A DNA stretch of 20,018 bases from CAVLCC01 sp963624975 (GTDB taxonomy: Bacteria > Actinomycetota > Coriobacteriia > Coriobacteriales > CADBOM01), in assembly GCA_963624975.1 (NCBI GenBank), contig CAVFRF010000065.1, forward strand, positions 1-20,018, written 5' to 3'. The position numbers and the translations under genes were made by a program. Below are positions 14,653-20,018 of the stretch, piece by piece. A model generated the notes under the pieces. The model saw only the letters and a program-made list of their open reading frames with translations. It was not told the origin of the DNA and searched no databases. Positions within the stretch are counted from its first letter, which is position 1. Every line of letters begins with the position of its first letter.

Positions 14653-15918
14653 ATGGAGTTCACAGACCTTCAGCGCAAGCAGATCACAGCGTCGCACAGG
14701 CTTTTCGAGAACGTGTTCACGTTGCCGAGCGGGCAGCACATGCCCTTCGCCGCGTATGTGCACAAGCACTACGGCAATCCCAACATGCTGGGCCAGCAGT
14801 TCCTGTTCGAGGGTGAAGATGCAGACGGAGTCCCGCTCGCGCAGCGCGCCTGCGACGGATACATGCTGAGGGTCGGAGGGATCGACATGCTCTCCGACGG
14901 AGGCGGCGACCTGTGCGCGTCGAAGAGCGCCAATGGAATGGTGGCCGTCAAGCTCTACGCCAGCATCGCCAAGCTGTGCAAGGCTCAGGGCGTGTTCGTG
15001 AGGTTCGGCACGCCCAACGATTCTAGCGCGCGCTTCTACCGCAAGGGAACCGACCAGATCGTCGGCGATTTTTGCAACCTGAGTTTTTCGCGGCGCGAGC
15101 TGGCGCTGCCCGCCGATGCCATGCGCAAGCTAGCCGAGGCACTCGGCGAGAGCGAACCGACCTTCTGCGTGACCCGCAGCGCGACCTGCCCGTTTGACGA
15201 TGCCGATCTGGCGCGAATCAACGCTACCCGCGATGGCGAATGCCGCATAGTGCACTCCCGCGAGTCGTACGCCTGGGTGCTCGAAGATTACGCGCGCGTG
15301 AACGGCTGCACCACGCCGGTCTACCTCTTGCTGCGCAGCAAAGCCGATGGCGGGCTGATGGCGTTTCTCGCGGTCAGGGAGTTCGAGTGGGGATGGTGCC
15401 CGGTTATCGACTGGGGCGTTTTCGTGGATCGACCCGCCGCCGCACCGGCCGCGATGGAGCTGTTGCTCTCGGCTTTGAGGCGAGATTGCGAACAGCACGT
15501 GAGCGTGCCGATGCTCAACGAGGCGTCTCGCGAGCTTGACGTGTTCGAGCCGATCGGCGGCATTGTCGAGAAGACGCCCGACAGCCACTTCGGCGTGCAC
15601 GTGTACGACGGAGCCAGCAGCGAGGTGGCCGCAAGCGTCATGGACTTCTCGAACTGGCATGTGCGCGCGCTCGACACCGACTACTTCCTCAACCACAAGG
15701 TGCCCTGCCCGTCCGACGAGGAACGCGAGGCGGAATATTCCGACGAAAGCTGGGAGCGCATCTGCAGGCTGCTAGGTGGTGAGTGCACGCCGGACGAGGA
15801 GCGCGTCATCGACGACGAGCTGCTGTCGATGCGCGAGTTCGAGAGCAACGACGCCGCCGGCAGCGACTCCTTAGCCGCGAGAGCAAGGCGCAAGCTCAAG
15901 CGCGTCCTCGGCCGGTAG
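14653..15918 (+). CDS. GNAT-like acyltransferase, two domains
   Basis: This 421-aa cytoplasmic-looking protein has no signal peptide or membrane segment. Residues about 20-145 look like a GNAT fold, with an acyl-CoA-binding-like segment DLCASKSANGMVAVKLY followed by RFGTPNDSSARFYRK, a common GNAT C-terminal pattern. Residues about 195-345 look like a second, degenerate GNAT unit (GGLMAFLAVREFEWGW, then NWHVRALDTDYF). The acidic C-terminal region ends in a basic helix, RARRKLKRVLGR. It could transfer the residue carried by the divergently encoded carrier protein, or an acetyl group, to an amine. The donor and acceptor are inferred only from the neighbours. The start ATG has an AGAAAGA-type weak RBS. 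Confidence 0.6.
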   Translation: MEFTDLQRKQITASHRLFENVFTLPSGQHMPFAAYVHKHYGNPNMLGQQFLFEGEDADGVPLAQRACDGYMLRVGGIDMLSDGGGDLCASKSANGMVAVKLYASIAKLCKAQGVFVRFGTPNDSSARFYRKGTDQIVGDFCNLSFSRRELALPADAMRKLAEALGESEPTFCVTRSATCPFDDADLARINATRDGECRIVHSRESYAWVLEDYARVNGCTTPVYLLLRSKADGGLMAFLAVREFEWGWCPVIDWGVFVDRPAAAPAAMELLLSALRRDCEQHVSVPMLNEASRELDVFEPIGGIVEKTPDSHFGVHVYDGASSEVAASVMDFSNWHVRALDTDYFLNHKVPCPSDEEREAEYSDESWERICRLLGGECTPDEERVIDDELLSMREFESNDAAGSDSLAARARRKLKRVLGR

Positions 15919-16093
15919 TGGAGTTGCGGTTGCAAATTTGCGTCTGTCGCAGCTAGCGAGCATCTTGGCTAGCAGCATATTGCGAACTTCGCAGCAGCCG
16001 AACGCTTCGGAAGGGTATGATGTAGGCAAGAACGTGGGCATGAGCACATTGCCCATGCCAATGCACGATCACACATGGAAGGCGTTACCGTCG
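15919..16093. other. Gap between GNAT and PIG-L genes
   Basis: This 175-bp spacer contains GCTAGC twice (15952-15957, 15968-15973) and a short CCGAA/TTCGG hairpin. A TATGAT near 16016-16021 could be a -10 for the following gene, but no good -35 precedes it. The in-frame ATG at 16040 lies in the spacer as an alternative start for that gene. Confidence 0.3.
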
Positions 16094-16873
16094 ATGAACC
16101 TGCTCGGACGTTTTAGAAACAGGAACGGGGCTCCCAAGCCCAACACCCACCAGACGATGCTGTTCTTCGCGCCTCACCAAGACGACGAGCTGCTGACGCT
16201 GGGCGCCTATGCGCAACGCGCGATCCTGGATGGAGCGGATGCCCACGTGGTGCTGTGCTCCGATGGTGCCAAGTCCTACGTGCGCGGTTTGCTGGCCGAT
16301 GGGCAGACGTGCGACAAGCACGAAGGATCGCATTCCTACGAGCTTGACGAGGCAGCTTTCAGCGATGCGCGCGACAGGGAGTTCCAAGCAAGCTGCCGCG
16401 CTATAGGATACCGACCTTCGAGGATCCACTTCGCCCCCAAGCGCGCAGTTGACGGCAGCCTTTCCAAAGACGAAGCGCACGACATAATCAGCTGGTTTTT
16501 GGCAATCTACCCCGATGCAGAGGTGTGCACGCTCAGCCCGCTCGTAGGCGAGTCGCAGCATCGCGGCCACAGGCATCTGGGAGAGGCGGCTCTCGAGCTT
16601 TTCCACGAAGGGCGCATACGCAGCCTGAAGCTGTTCGTCGAGCCGTACTGCCTCGATGCGTTTCGCTCGGAGAACCCCGGAATCGAGCTCGAGCGAGTCG
16701 CCGCCGACAGCAGGGAGGCCGCAGCACAGCTGTCCGATGCCATTTCGCAATACTGCCTCTGGGATCCAGCGAACGGCCGCTACGCCATCGGATACCACTC
16801 GGTCACAAACGAGTTCGACGACTTCATGAGGACCCCCGCTTCGTACTGGCACTCGTTCAGCCAGGCAGATTAA
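16094..16873 (+). CDS. PIG-L/LmbE family N-acetyl sugar deacetylase
   Basis: PIG-L-family enzymes are zinc-dependent deacetylases that remove N-acetyl groups from GlcNAc-type sugars or conjugates. The first metal motif is APHQDDELLTLG (His28, Asp31) and the second is HRGH (His156, His159) in ESQHRGHRHLG; both are intact. The protein is soluble, 259 aa from the chosen ATG. The frame is open to a TTG at 15938 with ATGs at 16040 and 16094. I chose 16094 because GGAAGG (16077-16082) lies 11 nt upstream and little sequence is needed before the catalytic loop; 16040 remains possible. It follows the GNAT gene on the same strand and may expose an amine for acylation. Confidence 0.82.
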   Translation: MNLLGRFRNRNGAPKPNTHQTMLFFAPHQDDELLTLGAYAQRAILDGADAHVVLCSDGAKSYVRGLLADGQTCDKHEGSHSYELDEAAFSDARDREFQASCRAIGYRPSRIHFAPKRAVDGSLSKDEAHDIISWFLAIYPDAEVCTLSPLVGESQHRGHRHLGEAALELFHEGRIRSLKLFVEPYCLDAFRSENPGIELERVAADSREAAAQLSDAISQYCLWDPANGRYAIGYHSVTNEFDDFMRTPASYWHSFSQAD

Positions 16874-16888
16874 GGAATTGGCGCGGGT

Positions 16889-17995
16889 TCACGTGCGCTG
16901 CAAGTAGCCTGCTAGGTAGGGCACGGCAAAGCGCACGCGTCCACGCCCCGCAGCCTCGATAACTCCGGATTCGATGAGCCGCCTGCGATACTTCTGCGCG
17001 TAGTCGGGAGTCACATTCATCCTCTGCGCGATATCGGAAATCCCGCTTTCCTCCCCATCGGTCGCCATCGCCCTCAAAAACTCGATGTCCTTCTCAGACA
17101 ATGCGGCAAGGGTCGTGTGGCACACGTCGTTTTCGAAATCGCTTTGGGCAGAAGCCAGCGCGCTGCCGAGAGAGTCCTCGTCCACGGATCCGTCCTCTGA
17201 CGCATACAGGACCATATTGTGCCCAACCAACTGTAGCAGGTAGGGCGAGCCGCAGGTCGCCTTCGCCGCTCTGGTTCTCAAATCCGCAGGCACCTTCAGA
17301 CCCAGCTGATCGAACGCCCGCGAGAAATACGCGTCCACTTCGCTTGTCGTGAGCGCCTGGAGGCTCACTTTGCGAGCACGGTTCAAAAACGTGAGCACCT
17401 TGTCGTTCAGGGTCGCCGACACGGCTCCCGGAAGTCCGGCCATCACGAGCGCGATGTCGAGTCCTTCGCCCACTATCTCCTGATAGGCAGTCACCAGCTG
17501 GCGGATATCGGGCGAATTAGCCTGGAGCTCGTCCACCAAAACGAGAATCCCTCTCCCCTGCTTTGTGAGCGTGCGGGCCAGGTGCGAGAGCTTGTAGTGG
17601 AAGGTTTTCGAGTCCTGGGCATCGCGGCTGAACTGGAGTCCGGCCGAAAATCCAAACGCGCCGACGCTTCCCCCGGAAACTCGGGTTTTGCCGTTTTCGG
17701 ATTTGACATAGCGTTCTCCGTCGTCCTGAATCTTCTCGATAATGCGCGGAAGCATTCCCTCCGAAGCCACCGTGGGACGAGCAACAACATAGCCAGCCTC
17801 GGAGGCCCTGTCGGCAAGTTCCCATAGCAAGACGGTCTTCCCTCCGCCGTGCTGTCCCAGTATCACGACGGCCCTCTCGCGGCTGCCCGGCTTTTGGGCG
17901 AGTCCCTCTATAAGGCTGTCGAGCAGCTCTTCTCTCCCGACAAGTTGCGAGGGCCTGTTCCCAAACGACGGTGAGAATATGGTGTCCTTGATCAT
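16889..17995 (-). CDS. AAA-type ATPase with C-terminal winged helix
   Basis: This 368-aa P-loop ATPase of the AAA_16/Orc-like type opens with SFGNRPSQLVGREELLDSL. It has Walker A GQHGGGKT (47-54), Walker B ILVLVDE (150-156) and a VMAGLPG sensor-like segment at about 184. A C-terminal winged helix (about 300-365) carries ISDIAQRMNVTPDYAQKYRRRLIESG. This layout is known from uncharacterised ATP-binding proteins common in Actinobacteria; the role is unknown. The ATG at 17993-17995 has GGAGG 7 nt upstream, better than the more distal start at 18031. It stands alone, convergent with the PIG-L gene (15 nt between stop codons), and has its own upstream region with a consensus -35. Confidence 0.8.
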   Translation of the reverse strand: MIKDTIFSPSFGNRPSQLVGREELLDSLIEGLAQKPGSRERAVVILGQHGGGKTVLLWELADRASEAGYVVARPTVASEGMLPRIIEKIQDDGERYVKSENGKTRVSGGSVGAFGFSAGLQFSRDAQDSKTFHYKLSHLARTLTKQGRGILVLVDELQANSPDIRQLVTAYQEIVGEGLDIALVMAGLPGAVSATLNDKVLTFLNRARKVSLQALTTSEVDAYFSRAFDQLGLKVPADLRTRAAKATCGSPYLLQLVGHNMVLYASEDGSVDEDSLGSALASAQSDFENDVCHTTLAALSEKDIEFLRAMATDGEESGISDIAQRMNVTPDYAQKYRRRLIESGVIEAAGRGRVRFAVPYLAGYLQRT

Positions 17996-18049
17996 GGTGC
18001 GTCCTCCAGCAAGAGACAGCCGCATTTGCACGACGGCGCAGTGAGTTTT

Positions 18050-18088
18050 CTTTTTTTCCTATCTTTTCCTTTTTTTCCTATTTGTCAA
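18050..18088 (-). promoter_or_regulatory. ATPase promoter with tandem T7-CCTAT repeats
   Basis: On the minus strand a perfect TTGACA (-35; 18083-18088) precedes a purine-rich stretch. Within it a 13-bp unit, CTTTTTTTCCTAT on the plus strand, occurs twice (18050-18062, 18069-18081), 19 bp apart. The -10 is not clear. The repeats may bend DNA or bind a regulator of the ATPase gene. Confidence 0.45.
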
Positions 18089-18146
18089 GACGAGGCCGCC
18101 CGTAAGGTGAGGGTGAGGTTCGAAACTGCAGAGCCTATGGCGATTA

Positions 18147-18217
18147 TTTGCGATTCTCGAAGGGCGCATGCAAGGGTGGAGTGATTTCGGGCAGGAAAGC
18201 CCTTCGGATATCGCAAA
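18147..18217. repeat. Imperfect inverted repeat, 19-bp arms
   Basis: The arms 18147-18165 and 18199-18217 match at 16 of 19 positions (outer TTTGCGAT and inner CGAAGGGC are exact), with a 33-nt loop. Read on the plus strand the right arm runs into TTTTT, but no plus-strand gene precedes it. The inner GGGC/GCCC can also form an alternative small hairpin. Confidence 0.65.
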
Positions 18218-18231
18218 TTTTTGCCAAGCAG

Positions 18232-18273
18232 CAAAGCGGCGCGGCCCCTGCATGTTGCAAGAGGTCGCGCCGC
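18232..18273 (-). terminator. Terminator-like stem after methyltransferase gene
   Basis: The arms 18236-18249 and 18260-18273 pair at 13 of 14 positions, counting one G:T, around a 10-nt loop. On the minus strand it lies about 85 nt past the mttB-family stop and is followed only by CTTTGCTGCTTGG, so the T tract is weak. Confidence 0.5.
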
Positions 18274-18355
18274 ATCTGAGACACGCTATCGGCGGCGGGG
18301 CACCGCACGGGCGATGTCCCTGTGGGAAGAGGCTCGCCGCACTTCCCGGCTAGCT

Positions 18356-19792
18356 CTAGCCGATCGCGTCGGCCAGGATCTTGTCGAGCTTCTCCGCCAC
18401 GCTAGCGGGCAGGGGCTTGCGCGGACCGGCAGCCAGGATCTCCTTCACGCGCGCGTCGAGACGCTCGTCAATCGTGGGCGTGCTGTGGTCGGCAACCTCG
18501 CCAAGCGTGCGCGGACGGAACAGCTCCGAATCCCAGAAGTCGCGCATATGCTCCACGGTAAGCTCGGAGGTGAGGAAGTTGTCGCCGGGTCCCACCTCTT
18601 CGATGTCCTCTTCGGCCAAGGTGTAGTCGCTCACCTCTACGCCGCCCATCATCACGTTGATGAAGTCGATCACCTCGTTGCAGAACACGAGGTCGGTGAG
18701 GCGCGTGAGCGTGCCACACTCGAAGGAGCCGGAGCCAAATGCCATGTTGGTGCCGCTCAGATAGGCCGAGTACACCTGCATGGTCTTGTCGAACGACGAC
18801 AGCTGGTCGAAGGTGCCGCTGTCGGACGAACCGAAGTTGGAGCAGAACGGCAGGCCGATGTAGCGGAACACATCGGAGGTCGCGCACTGCGCAACGAGCT
18901 GCTCGGGACGCGAGAACGACACGTTGGAGGTACGCATGTTGAAGTTGTCGTTGAACTTGGCCACGATGAACGGCGCGCCCTTGCGAGCGAGCTGTGCGAT
19001 CACGAGGCCAGCCAGCGTGTCGGCGATGCCCACGGCGATGCCGCCAGCAAGCGTGATTGGGCCGGAAAGTCCGAACGCGATGCCGGGGATGTACACCGAC
19101 GGCGAACCCTTGCGCGCCATGTAGATGAGCTGCGACACGCCCTCTTCGGTGTGCACCAGCGGGTCGATGGGGCACACCAGGTTGATGCCGAAGGGCTTGT
19201 CGCGATAGGCGTCCTCGCCACCGGCGATGGCTTCGAACATCTCGAAGATCTGGGCGAGGTTCTCCTTGCCATGCGACCAGTAGAGCACGGGCTTGGTGCT
19301 GTTCTTGAGCACGGCGTGCAGCTCCACCAGGTCGTCGTAGCCAATCGGAGCGTCGGAGGCGGAGTTGAGCGCGCTCACGTACGAGTAGTTGGGCAGCGCG
19401 TCCATCACCAGCGCGGCGTTCACGGCATCCTGCGTCACAGATGCGCGGGCCTCGCCGGTCTCCACGTCGATGGTCTTGGTGGCGGTGATCGCCGGGCCGA
19501 AGTGCGTGTGCCAGGGCGAGAGGTTCATCGCCGGCTCGCCCTCGCGGTTGTAGATCGTGATGTTGGACGGAGCGCTGGCGATTGCCCACTCGGTAAGCGA
19601 GACGGGAATCTTCACGAGGTTGCCGTCCACGCTGCATCCAGCGTCGCGGAGCAGCTGCAGCCCCTCTTCCTCGTTCACATTGCATCCGGTGCGGGCCAGG
19701 ATGCGCATCGCCGAGTTGACGATGTCGGCACACTGGCTTTCGTTAAGAACCCTGTAGTCCACATTTCTCTTTGCAACGCTGTTGTACGGCAT
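18356..19792 (-). CDS. MttB-family (non-pyrrolysine) corrinoid methyltransferase
   Basis: This 478-aa protein belongs to the trimethylamine methyltransferase (MttB) superfamily, recognised by the N-terminal AMRILARTGCNVNEEEGL region, PALINDROME-free TIM-barrel segments such as FGLSGPITLAGGIAVG, and the SSDSGTFDQL region. The frame has no internal amber codon, so no pyrrolysine; such members (MtgB, MtpB, MtcB types) demethylate quaternary amines such as glycine betaine, proline betaine or carnitine, passing the methyl to a corrinoid protein. The actual substrate cannot be told. No corrinoid protein or reactivase gene is within the window. The ATG at 19790-19792 has AGGAGG 7 nt upstream. The neighbouring leader has switch-like pairing potential. 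Confidence 0.88.
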   Translation of the reverse strand: MPYNSVAKRNVDYRVLNESQCADIVNSAMRILARTGCNVNEEEGLQLLRDAGCSVDGNLVKIPVSLTEWAIASAPSNITIYNREGEPAMNLSPWHTHFGPAITATKTIDVETGEARASVTQDAVNAALVMDALPNYSYVSALNSASDAPIGYDDLVELHAVLKNSTKPVLYWSHGKENLAQIFEMFEAIAGGEDAYRDKPFGINLVCPIDPLVHTEEGVSQLIYMARKGSPSVYIPGIAFGLSGPITLAGGIAVGIADTLAGLVIAQLARKGAPFIVAKFNDNFNMRTSNVSFSRPEQLVAQCATSDVFRYIGLPFCSNFGSSDSGTFDQLSSFDKTMQVYSAYLSGTNMAFGSGSFECGTLTRLTDLVFCNEVIDFINVMMGGVEVSDYTLAEEDIEEVGPGDNFLTSELTVEHMRDFWDSELFRPRTLGEVADHSTPTIDERLDARVKEILAAGPRKPLPASVAEKLDKILADAIG

Positions 19793-20018
19793 TTTCGTAC
19801 CTCCTGTTAGTCGTGTTGCATTTGGCGTTTTGCCCCGTTTTTGGACAGACTCCGAGCGTGAATTGGCAGACAGGCCTCCTTTGCAGTAGTGGTAGTTGGG
19901 TAATAGCGGACTTTTCAGGTGCCCCGTGCGGGCACCCCCGGGCCGAGCTTCAATGGGTGCCGACGTGGGGTGTGTCGGACCGGCGACTTCTGCAGCGAAG
20001 CGAAGCCTGAGCCGGTAC
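19793..20018 (-). promoter_or_regulatory. Methyltransferase gene leader with alternative hairpins
   Basis: Read on the minus strand, three stems occur in series: ACCGGC/GCCGGT (19979-19984 and 20011-20016), CCGAC/GTCGG (19960-19964 and 19974-19978) and GGTGCCC/GGGCACC (19918-19924 and 19930-19936). The segment 19931-19937 can instead pair perfectly with 19955-19961, excluding the last stem. This resembles an attenuator or riboswitch, but I could not match it to a known class, and no promoter is clear. The window ends here. Confidence 0.4.

Larger units (their letters stand above)
17996..18355. other. Intergenic region with repeats and long dyad
   Basis: No gene was recognised in these 360 bp. 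Elements present are the candidate promoter and A/T-tract repeats of the ATPase gene (18050-18088), a 19-bp-arm inverted repeat (18147-18165 and 18199-18217), and a terminator-like stem after the methyltransferase gene (18236-18273). Confidence 0.5.

Noticed and set aside
18117..18127. tRNA-like GGTTCGAAACT
   Set aside because: The flanks do not form a T stem, and no acceptor or anticodon stem can be built around it.
18221..19810. Long plus-strand open frame
   Set aside because: It is the antisense shadow of the MttB-family gene, which has clear family motifs and a strong RBS.
1..20018. CRISPR arrays, insertion sequences, rRNA
   Set aside because: No regularly spaced direct repeats of CRISPR size, no transposase and no rRNA-like sequence were found on either strand.

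Overview
This GC-rich window is bacterial. The gene content points to the actinobacterial class Coriobacteriia (Eggerthellales-like). The signs are: rplU, rpmA and obgE with no prp protease gene between the two ribosomal genes, an L27 that begins directly with MAHKK, and a non-pyrrolysine MttB-family methyltransferase of the kind common in gut Coriobacteriia. Several genes appear to start with TTG. The taxonomic placement is inference from content and style, not from a marker search.

Layout. (1) Positions 1-3450 hold nadD(+), an unrecognised lower-GC gene(-), yqeK(+) and rsfS(-). The block is bracketed by a 50-bp near-perfect inverted repeat (128-177 and 3313-3362). (2) Positions 3450-5520 hold an AbiE-like two-gene unit on the minus strand: a winged-helix regulator, then an overlapping nucleotidyltransferase. 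Upstream is an AT-rich operator with exact four-half-site dyad symmetry, and behind it a six-unit 11-bp tandem array. (3) Positions 5519-11400 are a minus-strand housekeeping run: rplU-rpmA, an intrinsic terminator, then obgE-proB-proA-proC, giving the whole glutamate-to-proline route. A good sigma70-type promoter precedes rplU. (4) Positions 11563-16873 hold a minus-strand run of carrier protein, amino-acid adenylating enzyme and tyrS. Divergent to it on the plus strand are a two-domain GNAT-like protein and a PIG-L/LmbE deacetylase. (5) Positions 16889-20018 hold an AAA-type ATPase with a C-terminal winged helix and an MttB-family methyltransferase, whose upstream region can form mutually exclusive hairpins.

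How the genes may work together. ProB, ProA and ProC make proline from glutamate. NadD makes NAD precursors. ObgE, RsfS, L21 and L27 belong to ribosome assembly. The carrier protein, adenylating enzyme, GNAT and PIG-L genes look like a small pathway that activates an amino acid on a carrier and transfers it to an amine exposed by sugar deacetylation; this is inference. The regulator/nucleotidyltransferase pair is probably an autoregulated type IV toxin-antitoxin or abortive-infection module.

The best candidates for something undescribed are the dyad operator with its 11-bp array, the carrier/adenylation/GNAT/deacetylase module, the inverted-repeat-bounded nadD-rsfS block, and the switch-like leader in front of the methyltransferase gene.
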